This document shows, piece by piece, positions 1-8,469 of a stretch of DNA of 64,000 bases (position 1 is its first letter; every line of letters begins with the position of its first letter). The translations under genes and the position numbers were made by a program. This DNA is from Bradyrhizobium sp. ORS 285 (GTDB lineage Bacteria > Pseudomonadota > Alphaproteobacteria > Rhizobiales > Xanthobacteraceae): positions 5,229,001 to 5,293,000 of the forward strand of contig NZ_LT859959.1 of the NCBI RefSeq assembly GCF_900176205.1, read 5' to 3'. The notes under the pieces are model-generated. The model was not told where the DNA came from. It saw only the letters and a program-made list of their open reading frames with translations, and ran no database searches.

Positions 1-72
1 GCGACCTTCGTCGAGGGTTTTCCGGAGCGCATCCGCAACGGCGAGTTCTCGCTGTCGCGCGCGACGCAGTAG
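1..72 (+). CDS. C-terminal end of an unidentified protein (5' truncated by window edge)
   Basis: An open frame runs from the first base to a TAG stop at 70-72 and encodes only 23 residues, including the stretch FVEGFPERIRNGEF. Codon usage is GC-rich like the neighbours, so it is probably the end of a real gene whose body lies outside the window. The fragment is too short to assign to a family and I do not recognise it. Confidence 0.5.
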   Translation, partial: ATFVEGFPERIRNGEFSLSRATQ

Positions 73-88
73 GCTCTTCGCGTCGGCT

Positions 89-228
89 GTAGGGTGGGCA
101 AAGGCGCGCCCCGCTTCTGCCGACAATGCCGCGCTCTCGCGCGCGCCGTGCCCACCATCGCGCTCCGCGTTCGCCTCCCGACGGTGGGCACACGACCGCC
201 CTGCGGGCGGCCGCTTTGCCCACCCTAC
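89..228. repeat. Dispersed palindromic element, GTAGGGTGGGCAAAG family, copy 1
   Basis: The element is bounded by GTAGGGTGGGCAAAG and its reverse complement CTTTGCCCACCCTAC. Nested inside are GTGCCCACC and GGTGGGCAC arms, so the unit can fold as a double-nested hairpin or cruciform. Related copies lie at 62784-62922 and 63633-63771, all about 140 bp. It has no convincing coding capacity. It resembles the short, non-autonomous intergenic repeats common in this bacterial group; mobility is not shown by this sequence. Confidence 0.85.
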
Positions 229-293
229 CGCTCAAATGCTCGGCAGTGTTTGTAGCACGATGCCGTCAGCGCTCATGCGTATCGGCATCCACC

Positions 294-743
294 TTCACAT
301 CTCAAACAGCCTTTGGACACGCCTCATCGTCCTCGCGGCGCGTGCGCCCGAGCGATGACCGGCGTTCGTCCCTCGCAAGATCGAGGGCGCAGGGAAGGCT
401 GAGCGTCGGCTGACGCCCATGGCCCCCGTGCGAACAAGAATGCACGGGGCAGGAACCACAGGTGCAGCCGGATGAGCCCAGCCTTCCCTGCGCGATGGTT
501 TTAACGCTTACTCCATGCTCTCCCTGGGGACCGGCTGTCTTGCCCCCATCGTCAGCGCCGACGCTCTCGCATCGACAGCCCACTTGACCTCGGCACCGGG
601 AGGTCAGGACCACACGGCTTCACGTCCGCATCGAAGCTGTTCGTCCGCGCGGACAAGCCACGCTGCAACCCGACACGTCCACCGCCTCCCCGCCTCGCGT
701 CTCGTGACGACCGCGCGTACGCCCCTCTCGTTGAGGCGGGATG
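294..743 (+). repeat. Long dispersed intergenic repeat, copy 1 (inverted copy at 62278-62751)
   Basis: About 450 bp align, with interruptions, to the reverse complement of 62278-62751. Shared blocks include CGTCCCTCGCAA, CCCATGGCCC, CCACAGGT.CAGCCG, GCGCGATGGT, TCTCCCTGG, GGCTTCACGTCCGC/GACTTCACGTCCGC and GAGGCGGGATG. Inside, 424-431 (CCCCGTGC) pairs with 442-449 (GCACGGGG) across a 10-nt loop; in the other copy the stem is CCGCCTGC/GCAGGCGG, so two base pairs changed on both sides. Short open frames here are not conserved between copies, so it is treated as non-coding. The GTAGGGTGGGCAAAG element lies beside both copies on the same relative side. Confidence 0.8.
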
Positions 744-1061
744 CAAGAGGAGTGACATGAATTCTGGAAAAAAGAAAGACGAAATCTGCAGCCACGCCGC
801 GCTGCGACCGCGATCGCATTAAGGCGACGTGCAAACTTGCCGTTTCCGCGCATGGGTTTTGGACAGTCGCGGAGGCCGAGAGCGTCGACACGCTCTACGA
901 AATTGCACACTGATTTGCCCGACGAGCAGCAGGGCGCAGCAGCCAGCTCGTTTCATCGCGCGACGCCGGGAAACATTTCGACTGATCGCGCTGAATTGGC
1001 CGGAGAGCACACGCCACGGAACCGCGCTGCGGCTCTCAGGCTGGCACCAGCGCACGCTGCG
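744..1061. other. Intergenic stretch with no supported gene
   Basis: Between the long repeat and the end of the sterol-desaturase pseudogene I see no open frame with convincing protein features and no clear terminator. Reading frames present here are short, arginine-rich translations typical of non-coding GC-rich DNA. Confidence 0.5.
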
Positions 1062-2193
1062 TCAGGGATCGCGATGTTCGAGGAATTCCTTCACCGGCCC
1101 GACGAAGGGGTGCATGAACTGGCCGAGCATGCCGCCGGGGATCGGCTTCACCGTGCCGTATCTGACCGGCCAGCGGTCCTTGGGCAGATGCCAGGTGCCG
1201 CCGAGCATGTCGAACAGCGGCGTATGCGCCGCGTAGTTCTTGTCGAGGGCCTCGGCGTCCGACGCGTGGTGCCAGTGATGGAATTGCGGCGTGACGATCA
1301 CGTAGCGCAGCCAGCCGACATCCATCTTGATGTTGGAATGGATCAGCACCGATTGCACGGAGATGAAGATGAGATAGGCGAAGTTCGTGTCCTGCGGGAA
1401 GCCGAGCAGGACGATCGGCACCAGCACCAGAGCGCGCGTGGCCAATGGCTCGAGGAAATGCAGGCGCGATCCCGAGAGCCAGTCCATGTGCTCTGGCGAA
1501 TGATGGACCGCATGGATCCGCCACAGCCACGGCACCTCGTGATAGGCGCGATGCGCGACGTATTCGACCGCATCGGCCGCCAGGATGACCAGCAGAAAGC
1601 GGACGAATGCCGGCAGGGCCACGACATGCGCCTGCAGTGACGGGCTGATCGCCCAGGCGAAAGCGTCATGGGCAAAATGGGTCGAGACCACCAGGAAGAC
1701 GCCGATCAGCAAATGGTTGACGCCGAAATAAGCGAGATCGAGCCTCCAGCCCGGGCTGAGCGGCCCCTGCTCCGGCCGCACCCGCGGGAAGACCCATTTC
1801 GAGCAGCACGAAGGCAGCACCCGTGAAGAAGAGATCGAGCACCAGCCAGTCCAGGCCGAGATAGAAGCGCGGCTGGAGAAAATCCGGCGTCGGCACGTAG
1901 GGCCCGCCGAGCAGCATGGCGAGGAACAGCGCGCTGAGACCGATCGCAGCGCTCAGCCGTAGCCCCCCGAGCACGATCCCGATGACGCCGAGCCAGGCGC
2001 CGACCACCATGGCGATCGCAAGCGTCAGGCGGAGCAGCTCGACATCGTAATGAACGCGCAACTCGGGCGTCGTGAGAAAGGCGGGGTAGCGCAGGCACAG
2101 CACCGCAGCGACGCTGAGCACGCCGATCGCCGCGCAAAGCGAACTGCCGATGCGCCCTTCCCCGATGCGCGGCCTGGAACTCTCTTGAGCCAT
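1062..2193 (-). pseudogene. Sterol desaturase / fatty acid hydroxylase family protein, frameshifted
   Basis: Two overlapping minus-strand frames together make one protein of about 375 residues. The first (2193 to about 1806) encodes several hydrophobic segments ending ...FVLLE. The second (about 1806 to 1062) continues VFPRVRPEQ and carries the full histidine cluster of the FA_hydroxylase family (HRAYHE, HAVHH, HSNIK, FHHWHH), which binds a di-iron centre in integral membrane oxygenases. Removing a single base near 1804-1808 joins the frames as ...LLEWVFPRV..., so this is either a real one-base insertion that inactivates the gene or a sequence error. The substrate of this subgroup is not known. 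The start at 2193 is an ATG. Confidence 0.75.
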
Positions 2194-2341
2194 CGACGGT
2201 CTCCCAACAAAGATTATTAGCGCGTCATCATGGGCGCGAGCGTCTTCTCAAATCCAACGGCTAGGGCACATGTTGGCTGATAAGAATTAAAATTACGGGC
2301 AGTCAGAGGCCGCTGTGGGCCACAAGCGAAGGTCCACATCG

Positions 2342-2728
2342 TCAAGCGCGTGCGCACTCGTCGAAAGGGCCGATTATGTGCTGGGTGACAGCTGAACAGA
2401 TCATTGCCGGAATAGCACCCACGAGGCCCCACCTGGGCTGATATACGAGGATCGGCACGAGCACGTTCATGTAGGCGGCAACATAGCCAAAGCACCCGCA
2501 GAGGAACCACTTGCCGAGGCCTCTCGTTCTGCAGTCCAAATAGCGATCAAACGCAGCAGCGATTAGAGCCGGAACAAGACCATTCAAATAGACAAATAGA
2601 AGCGCGATTAGGAGGGTGTCTAAACCCAGATCCCTTACGCTACCGCGATTGACGACGACGAAGGTGAGCAGACCAAGGCTTGGTCCAAAGACTCCGAAGA
2701 TAATGCATCTTACCAAATCTCTGCCCAT
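2342..2728 (-). CDS. Small integral membrane protein of unknown function
   Basis: The 128-residue product has four hydrophobic stretches long enough to span the membrane (around IIFGVFGPSLGLL, LLIALLFVYLNGLV, CGCFGYVAAYMNVLV and WGLVGAIPAMICSAV). An ATG at 2728 preceded by GGAGACAGGTG is preferred to the longer frame that begins at 2779. GC content is somewhat lower than in the neighbours. It stands alone, with no plausible operon partner. I do not recognise a named domain; similar four-segment hypothetical proteins occur in Bradyrhizobium. Function unknown. Confidence 0.6.
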   Translation of the reverse strand: MGRDLVRCIIFGVFGPSLGLLTFVVVNRGSVRDLGLDTLLIALLFVYLNGLVPALIAAAFDRYLDCRTRGLGKWFLCGCFGYVAAYMNVLVPILVYQPRWGLVGAIPAMICSAVTQHIIGPFDECARA

Positions 2729-2850
2729 CACCTGTCTCCGGCGAGACCGATCGCAAATCTTCGCGTCCACATCCTGCATAAGCGCAGGCGCTATGCAAAC
2801 TGCAAATAGATCGTGTCAAATTGCCACGATGCTGTTCTGATCTCGACTAT

Positions 2851-2889
2851 GGGGCAAAAGGGACCTCACCAGGGGCAAAAGCGGACCTC
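2851..2889. repeat. Two short direct repeats, possible insertion-sequence end
   Basis: GGGGCAAAAGGGACCTC (2851-2867) is followed four bases later by GGGGCAAAAGCGGACCTC (2872-2889). Closely spaced repeats of the type GGG.CAAAA..GGACC are typical of IS21-family termini, where the transposase binds multiple sites. No transposase or ATPase gene is found in the 500 bp that follow, so this would be a remnant. The rest of 2890-3400 has no supported gene; a 96-codon minus-strand frame there lacks recognisable features. Confidence 0.35.
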
Positions 2890-3400
2890 CCCCCATCCGA
2901 CTGCGTACCTTCGCTGATCGAGCGGCACTGCCCACGATGACCAAACGATCGGAGATAGGTCAATGGACGACCTTTGGCCTGCCTCACACAAGTCCCGATC
3001 GAAAGCGAAAGCGGGTGAGCGCGGCCGATATCCGGGTTCTTACGCGCGGCATTGGTGAACCCGGATATTGCCATCCTTATCATCTGGGCCGCGAGGTCGG
3101 CGCGTGAAGGCACCCTCTTCGAACGCCGCCAAGTCACGTCAGAAATCCTTCACCATTCAATCGCCTTGGGCGGCATGAACATCCGCCCTTAACAAAATTG
3201 GGAAAAACTAGGTCGCTGATCTTCACCGACCTGACCACAGTACCGGTTCGAGCTGACGCGAAAACTCGATAGCCGTGTCGCGACCTGGTCATCGCCGGAC
3301 CAAGATCCGAAATGCCGTCACGGACGAGCAGGCGGAGCTTGAAACTGCCGCGTGAAGACTCTGGTTAAGGAAACGTTTAGGGAAAAGTCGGGGATTTCTG

Positions 3401-3916
3401 ATGATTGCGCCGGAAGAAGAGAGGATGCTGAAGACGCTGTTGGTCGAGATGTTCGGCAACATTAGCAGCATGCGGCGCGAGCTCGCCGCTCTTCAGGGCG
3501 ACAAGGGCAGCTTCGCGTCGATGACCGACACCCTCGACGCGATCGTGGAAAATACGGAAGCCGCCGGGAATACGATCCTCGAAAGCATGGAGTCGATCAG
3601 CGCCAGCGTCGGAAAGCTGCAGGGCGTCAAGGACCCGGCGACCGCGGCGGTCTGCGACGAGATCGTCGACAGCACCAACAAGGTGTTCGAGGCCTGCGCG
3701 TTTCAGGACCTCACCGGGCAGCGGATCACGCGCGTGGTCAAGTCGCTGAAGTTCATGGAGGACCACATCAACCGCCTGGTCCGCATCTGGGGCAAGGAGG
3801 AGCTGGCGCGGATGGCCGCCGAGCTCACCGCTCCGAGCGCGCCGAGCCTGCTCAACGGGCCGCAGCGGACGGGCGTGGCGATTTCCCAGGACGACATCGA
3901 CAAGCTGTTCGGATGA
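3401..3916 (+). CDS. cheZ: CheZ-like protein phosphatase (chemotaxis)
   Basis: The 171-residue, largely helical protein contains ACAFQDLTGQRI at residues 98-109. This matches the CheZ active-site helix D-L-T-G-Q, with Asp103 and Gln107 as the expected residues that orient water for CheY-P dephosphorylation. The last residues, ISQDDIDKLFG, resemble the C-terminal peptide by which CheZ docks on CheY. It is shorter than the enterobacterial protein (about 214 residues), as is common for alphaproteobacterial homologues. It is not in a che operon here; the nearest chemotaxis genes are the two receptors at 11858-15429. The ATG at 3401 follows a GGGGA; an in-frame ATG at 3425 preceded by GAGAGG is an alternative start. 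A palindromic repeat follows the stop. Confidence 0.75.
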   Translation: MIAPEEERMLKTLLVEMFGNISSMRRELAALQGDKGSFASMTDTLDAIVENTEAAGNTILESMESISASVGKLQGVKDPATAAVCDEIVDSTNKVFEACAFQDLTGQRITRVVKSLKFMEDHINRLVRIWGKEELARMAAELTAPSAPSLLNGPQRTGVAISQDDIDKLFG

Positions 3917-3961
3917 GTTGCGGCGGGGCGCGAGACTCTCTGTCACCAGCGCTGTGCGATA

Positions 3962-4126
3962 CAGTGCCCTCTCCCCTTGTGGGAGAGGGCATCTCCGAAC
4001 TATCAACTTACTCGGTTGGGTGAGGGGTATGTCTCCGCAAGCGCGGCACGCCGATAGAAACCCCTCACCCGACCGAGCTTGAGGATGCGCCGTACATGCC
4101 CTCTCCCACAAGGGGAGAGGGCACTG
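3962..4126. repeat. Palindromic intergenic repeat, CCCTCTCCC family, copy 1
   Basis: Begins GTGCCCTCTCCCCTTGTGGG and ends with its inverted form at 4098-4126. The middle carries a second inverted pair (GGTTGGGTGAGGGGT and ACCCCTCACCCGACC). Each end is itself a hairpin (CCCTCTCCC-CTTGT-GGGAGAGGG). Near-identical units are at 27667-27828 and 35125-35285. It sits between the convergent cheZ-like and dihydroorotase-family genes, where it could stop transcription from both sides; that role is inference. Confidence 0.9.
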
Positions 4127-4203
4127 TATTTGACAGCGTCTCGCTGACCACGCCCGCTCAATCCTGAGCGAGGATCGAGCGACCTAACAACACACAGCGC
4201 GCG

Positions 4204-5538
4204 TTACGGCCGCAGCGTCTCCATGAAGCGGACCGGCTCGCCCGTGGCTGGCGTCAGCAGCTCGCCCTGCCACATCACGCGCTGGCCGCGGACGAAGGTG
4301 CCGACCGGCCAGCCGGTCACGCGGACGCCGTCATACGGGGTCCAGCCGGCTTTCGAGGCGACCCATTTGTTGGTGATGGTCTCGCTACGCTTGAGGTCGA
4401 CGATCGTCAGGTCGGCGTCGTAGCCGGCGGCGATGCGGCCCTTGCGGGCGATGTTGTAGATGCGGGCCGGGCCGGCGCTGGTGAGGTCGACGAAGCGTTG
4501 CAGAGACAGCCGGCCGGCGTTGACGTGGTCGAGCATGATCGGCACCAAGGTCTGCACGCCGGTCATGCCGGAGGGCGAGGCCGGATAGGTCCTGGCCTTC
4601 TCCTCGGCGGTATGCGGCGCGTGATCGGAGCCCAGGATGTCGACGATGCCCTGGTGGACGCCCCACCAGATCACGTCGCGATGGTCGGCGGAGCGCACCG
4701 GCGGATTCATCTGCGCGTAGGTGCCGAGCCGCTCATAGCACTCCGGTGCCGCCAGAGTGAGATGATGCGGCGTGGCCTCGACGGTGGCGACGTCCTTGTG
4801 GTCGCGCAAGTACACGATCTCTTCCTTGGTCGAGATGTGCAGCACGTGGATGCGCTTGCCGGTCTCGTGCGCGAGATTGACGAGCCGCTGGGTGGCGCGC
4901 AGCGCCGCCTCCTCGTCGCGCCATACCGGGTGCGAGCGCGGATCGTTCTCGACGCGCAGGCCCTTGCGCTCGTTGAGTCGGTATTCGTCCTCGGCGTGGA
5001 AGGCGGCGCGGCGGCGGATCACCTGGAAGATGCGGCGCAGCGAGTCATCGTCCTCGACCAGCAGCGAGCCGGTGGAGGAGCCGACGAACACCTTGACGCC
5101 GGCGCAGCCCTCGGCACGCTCCAGCACCGGCAGCTGCTCGACATTCTCGCGGGTGCCGCCGATGAAGAAGGCGAAGTCGCAATGCATGCGATGGCGGCCG
5201 GCTTCGATCTTGGCCGTGAACGCCTCCTCGGTGACCGTCAGCGGATTGGTGTTGGGCATCTCGAACACGGCGGTGACGCCGCCCATCACGGCGCTGCGCG
5301 AGCCGGTTTCGAGATCCTCCTTGTGGGTCAGGCCGGGCTCGCGGAAATGCACCTGGGTGTCGATCACGCCGGGCAGCACATGCAGGCCCTTGCAGTCGAT
5401 GATGTCGGCCGCCGAGGCCGCGCCGAGATCGCCGATCTCGACGATGCGCCCCGCGCTGATGCCGATGTCGCGGACACCCTCGCCGTCCTGGTTGACCACG
5501 GTGCCGGATTTCAGAATGACGTCGAACCGCTGGCTCAT
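4204..5538 (-). CDS. Dihydroorotase-family amidohydrolase
   Basis: The 444-residue protein has the amidohydrolase barrel of class I dihydroorotases, which close the ring of carbamoyl-aspartate in pyrimidine synthesis. Visible landmarks are VHFREPG (residues 63-69), PNTNP, AGVKVFVGSSTG (the lysine usually carboxylated to bridge metals), HVLHIST, ATPHHL and GSDHAPHT (the catalytic Asp). The first histidine of the usual HxH metal motif is glutamine (TQVHF, Gln62), so metal binding may differ, or it may be a paralogue such as a PyrC-like subunit. The ATG at 5538 has GAGGGG just upstream and is preferred over the frame opening at 5589. It is divergent from ygfZ. No pyrB lies beside it. Confidence 0.8.
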   Translation of the reverse strand: MSQRFDVILKSGTVVNQDGEGVRDIGISAGRIVEIGDLGAASAADIIDCKGLHVLPGVIDTQVHFREPGLTHKEDLETGSRSAVMGGVTAVFEMPNTNPLTVTEEAFTAKIEAGRHRMHCDFAFFIGGTRENVEQLPVLERAEGCAGVKVFVGSSTGSLLVEDDDSLRRIFQVIRRRAAFHAEDEYRLNERKGLRVENDPRSHPVWRDEEAALRATQRLVNLAHETGKRIHVLHISTKEEIVYLRDHKDVATVEATPHHLTLAAPECYERLGTYAQMNPPVRSADHRDVIWWGVHQGIVDILGSDHAPHTAEEKARTYPASPSGMTGVQTLVPIMLDHVNAGRLSLQRFVDLTSAGPARIYNIARKGRIAAGYDADLTIVDLKRSETITNKWVASKAGWTPYDGVRVTGWPVGTFVRGQRVMWQGELLTPATGEPVRFMETLRP

Positions 5539-5735
5539 GAACCCCTCTAGGATTTCATTCTCCGCATTCATCGGAGACAGATCGAACATGCTGCGCGTCT
5601 GCCCATTTGCTGGTCTCAGAGGCGGCCGATGTCTCGATCTTTAGGATGAAGCCACCGCAGTGCGGCGTTTCAGCCTTGTGGTTTATGCCAGGGCGGCTTA
5701 CGTTTCAGTGCGGCGTGTCGCAAGAGGTTTTTCGG

Positions 5736-6620
5736 ATGAAAGCGACGTTTCTCGACGACCGGGGCGTGGTCCAGGTCAGCGGCGACGATGCACGCAAGTT
5801 CCTCAACGGTCTGGTTACCACCGATGTCACCAAGCTCGTTCCGGGCGACGCCCGGTTCGGCGCATTGCTGACGCCGCAGGGCAAGATCATCATCGATTTT
5901 CTGGTGACCGAGGTGCCGGCGAGCGATGGCGGCGAGCGCTTCCTGCTCGACGTTCCCCGCGCCCTGGCGCAGGCGCTCACCGACAAGCTCAACGTCTACA
6001 AGCTCAGGGCGAAGGTCGCGGTCAGCAACCTCTCCGCAGAGCTGGGCGTGATCGCGGTCTGGGATGGCGCTGTCGGCACGATGCCGGAGCAAAGCTTCAC
6101 CGATCCGCGTCACGCGCGTCTCGGCGCGCGCGTCATTGCGTCGCAGGATGCGCTCACGACGATCGCGACGCAGCTCGGCGCCGAGATCGTCGATGCCGAC
6201 GCCTACGAGGCGCATCGCATCGCGTGCAGCGTGCCGCGCGGCGGGCTCGACTTCATGTATGGCGATGCGTTTCCGTACGAGACCAACATGGACCGGCTGC
6301 ACGGCGTCGACATCGGCAAGGGCTGCTATGTCGGCCAGGAGGTGGTGAGCCGCATGCATCATCGCGGCACGACACGCACGCGCACCGCGCAGGTCGTGCT
6401 CGATGGTCCGAGCCCGGAGCCGGGCACGCCGATTCTCGCCGGCGAGAAGAGCATCGGCACCATGGGCTCGGCCGCGCAGCAGAAGGGCATTGCGCTGGTG
6501 CGCATCGACCGTGTCGCCGAGGCGATGGAGGCCGGCACGCCGCTGACGGCGGGCGGTCTCACTCTGCGCATTGCCGATCCCGACGCGCTGCAGGGCGCGC
6601 CAAAGCAGACGGTCGCCTGA
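5736..6620 (+). CDS. ygfZ: Folate-binding YgfZ/GcvT-family protein
   Basis: The 294-residue product carries KGCYVGQEVVSR, the conserved K-G-C-x-G-Q-E motif of YgfZ/IBA57 proteins. These use a folate and this cysteine to support assembly or repair of certain iron-sulfur enzymes, including tRNA-modifying MiaB. The family is homologous to the aminomethyltransferase GcvT but lacks that activity. The ATG at 5736 is chosen because the family begins just before FLDDRG...V.V.G.DA..FL; a frame open from 5607 adds a non-conserved extension. It is the first gene of a compact plus-strand run with tag (gap 9 bp) and an HD hydrolase. Confidence 0.88.
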   Translation: MKATFLDDRGVVQVSGDDARKFLNGLVTTDVTKLVPGDARFGALLTPQGKIIIDFLVTEVPASDGGERFLLDVPRALAQALTDKLNVYKLRAKVAVSNLSAELGVIAVWDGAVGTMPEQSFTDPRHARLGARVIASQDALTTIATQLGAEIVDADAYEAHRIACSVPRGGLDFMYGDAFPYETNMDRLHGVDIGKGCYVGQEVVSRMHHRGTTRTRTAQVVLDGPSPEPGTPILAGEKSIGTMGSAAQQKGIALVRIDRVAEAMEAGTPLTAGGLTLRIADPDALQGAPKQTVA

Positions 6621-6629
6621 GCCGCCGAT

Positions 6630-7259
6630 ATGGGTCGCGCTGCGGTCATCCATCCCGATGGTCTGACGCGCTGCCCCTGGCCGGGCAGCGATCCGCTCTA
6701 TGTCGCCTATCACGACACCGAGTGGGGCGTGCCGGAATATGACGACCGTGCGCTGTATGAGAAGCTGATCCTCGACGGCTTCCAGGCCGGGCTGTCGTGG
6801 ATCACGATCCTGCGCAAGCGCGACAATTTCCGCCGCGCCTTCGACGACTTCCAGCCGGAGAAGATCGCACGCTACAGCGACAAGAAGATCCTCGCGCTGA
6901 TGAACGATGCCGGCATCGTCCGCAACCGCGCCAAGATCGAGGGCGCCATCCTGAGCGCGAAATCCTGGCTCGACATCCAGGACAAGGGCCCCGGCTTCTC
7001 GAAGCTGTTGTGGGGCTTCATGGACGGGGCGCCGAAGGTCAACCAGTTCAAGACCACCGCGAGCGTGCCGGCCTCGACGCCGCTGTCGATCAAGATGTCC
7101 AAGGAGCTGTCCGCGCGGGGCTTCAAGTTCGTCGGCCCCACGATCGTCTACGCCTTCATGCAGGCGACCGGGATGGTCAACGACCATCTCGTCACCTGCT
7201 TCTGCCACGAGACCTGCAGCGGCAAGCGCCGCGCCCCGCGCCTCAAACCTCCCAAATGA
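6630..7259 (+). CDS. tag: DNA-3-methyladenine glycosylase I
   Basis: The 209-residue protein matches Tag, which removes 3-methyladenine from alkylated DNA in base excision repair. It starts with the zinc-binding CPWPGSDPLYVAYHDTEWG block and contains the catalytic-pocket region QAGLSWITILRKR and the C-terminal zinc ligands in HLVTCFCHETC. Its stop codon overlaps the start of the next gene (ATGA at 7256-7259), so the two are very likely co-translated. No LexA-like site was found before the operon. Confidence 0.93.
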   Translation: MGRAAVIHPDGLTRCPWPGSDPLYVAYHDTEWGVPEYDDRALYEKLILDGFQAGLSWITILRKRDNFRRAFDDFQPEKIARYSDKKILALMNDAGIVRNRAKIEGAILSAKSWLDIQDKGPGFSKLLWGFMDGAPKVNQFKTTASVPASTPLSIKMSKELSARGFKFVGPTIVYAFMQATGMVNDHLVTCFCHETCSGKRRAPRLKPPK

Positions 7260-7873
7260 CAACCGAGAAGTCCCCAAGCGGGCAGGACCGCGTCTGGCAG
7301 CGCATGCTGTCCGGCCGGCGGCTCAACCTGATCGATCCCTCGCCGCTCGACGTCGAGATCGTCGACATCGCCCATGGCCTGGCGCGCGTGGCGCGCTGGA
7401 ACGGCCAGACGTCGGGCGCGCACATCTTCTCCGTCGCGCAGCACACGTTGCTGGTGGAGATCGTGATGCGCGCGAAGAAGCCGAACATCGATGCCAAGCT
7501 GCGGCTCGCCGCGCTGCTGCACGACGCGCCGGAATACGTCATCGGCGACATGATCTCGCCGTTCAAGGCGGTGCTCGGCGGCAGCTACAAATCCGTCGAG
7601 AAGCGGCTGCTCGGCGCCATCCATATCCGCTTCGGCCTGCCCGCGGAGCTCGCGCCGGAGATCGAGCGCCAGATCAAGGCGGCCGACCGCGGCGCGGCCT
7701 ATCTGGAGGCCACTCGCCTTGCCGGCTTCTCCGAGAGCGAGGCGAAGAAGCTGTTCGGCCGCGACCCCGGCCTGCCGGAGGCGACCGTGACGGAGTACCT
7801 GACGCCATGGAGCGCGGCCAAGGCCGAGAAGCGGTTCCTGACGCGGTTCAACCTGGTGCTGGGGTCGTGCTGA
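7256..7873 (+). CDS. HD-domain hydrolase, YfbR-like
   Basis: The 205-residue product shows the HD superfamily pattern H...HD...D: HIFSVAQHT, then LLHDAPEYVIGDM, then KAADRGA. This arrangement is typical of the YfbR/5'-deoxynucleotidase type, which dephosphorylates deoxynucleoside monophosphates using a divalent metal. Substrate specificity cannot be read from the sequence. The ATG at 7256 overlaps the tag stop codon by four bases; the frame is open further upstream, but this start gives the normal family N-terminus. Coupling to tag suggests a joint role in nucleotide hygiene or DNA maintenance, which is inference. Confidence 0.82.
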   Translation: MTTEKSPSGQDRVWQRMLSGRRLNLIDPSPLDVEIVDIAHGLARVARWNGQTSGAHIFSVAQHTLLVEIVMRAKKPNIDAKLRLAALLHDAPEYVIGDMISPFKAVLGGSYKSVEKRLLGAIHIRFGLPAELAPEIERQIKAADRGAAYLEATRLAGFSESEAKKLFGRDPGLPEATVTEYLTPWSAAKAEKRFLTRFNLVLGSC

Positions 7874-7874
7874 G

Positions 7875-8114
7875 ATGCCGCTGACGCCGGAGGAACGCCA
7901 GAACGAGCGCCTGAAGCTGTTGGCCAACTGGGCAAACACCCTGGCGACCGCCATCGTCTCGGTCGGCGCGTTCGTGCCCATCGGGCAGGAAATCTATGGT
8001 TTCCTGCCGCAAAGTACCGATCCGACCTTGATCTACGTCTCGGCCCCGATTTGCTTCATGGCCGGTTTGCTCCTACATTTGGTGGGACAATGGGTCCTTG
8101 GAGGGCTCCGATGA
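7875..8114 (+). CDS. Small two-helix membrane protein
   Basis: This 79-residue protein starts one base after the HD hydrolase stop. After a charged N-terminus (PEERQNERLKLL) it has two hydrophobic segments, about residues 18-37 and 52-76. Its stop overlaps the next start in the sequence ATGA (8111-8114). The one-base gap and the overlap support translation as part of the ygfZ-tag-HD operon. No named domain is recognised. Confidence 0.65.
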   Translation: MPLTPEERQNERLKLLANWANTLATAIVSVGAFVPIGQEIYGFLPQSTDPTLIYVSAPICFMAGLLLHLVGQWVLGGLR

Positions 8115-8359
8115 CAACGGGCCAGATCTATGCGCTGAGCATGCCGCTAGTGGTCGCCGCGATGGTGGCCGTCTACGCCCTCCTCTTGCGCCGCCCTTGG
8201 GCGGAGACCGCGGCCAGGCAACCGTTGCATCCTTCGCCATCGCGGCGCGACGGCGTTCGCGACGGCTTGGTTGACCACATCGAGCGGCTCAACGCCGAGA
8301 TCGAGGGCAAGGCGCATCTGGTCCGCCAGGAGCTGCGGCAGCTCAAGAACACCCGTTGA
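8111..8359 (+). CDS. Small membrane-anchored protein with a charged C-terminal helix
   Basis: The 82-residue product has one N-terminal membrane segment (LSMPLVVAAMVAVYALLL) followed by a charged tail whose last part (DHIERLNAEIEGKAHLVRQELR) could form an amphipathic helix or coiled coil. The start overlaps the stop of the preceding membrane protein (ATGA), so the two may act together. Function unknown. Confidence 0.6.
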   Translation: MTTGQIYALSMPLVVAAMVAVYALLLRRPWAETAARQPLHPSPSRRDGVRDGLVDHIERLNAEIEGKAHLVRQELRQLKNTR

Positions 8360-8469
8360 TGCGCGCCTGCGCCGGGGCGGGACATATGCGCCCGCCCGAC
8401 AGCTGACATCCAAAACGCGCTTTTGCCCTTGTGTCGCCGTTCGTATAATCGGGCGTCCAAAGGCTCATC

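Noticed and set aside
837..1640. 267-codon plus-strand frame opposite the sterol desaturase
   Set aside because: Antisense of the histidine-rich conserved gene; no recognisable protein features.
2847..3137. 96-codon minus-strand frame
   Set aside because: It begins in unremarkable sequence and ends within the putative insertion-sequence repeats; no ribosome-binding site or domain.
5607..5735. Longer start for ygfZ
   Set aside because: The added 43 residues do not resemble the family, while the ATG at 5736 gives the usual N-terminus.
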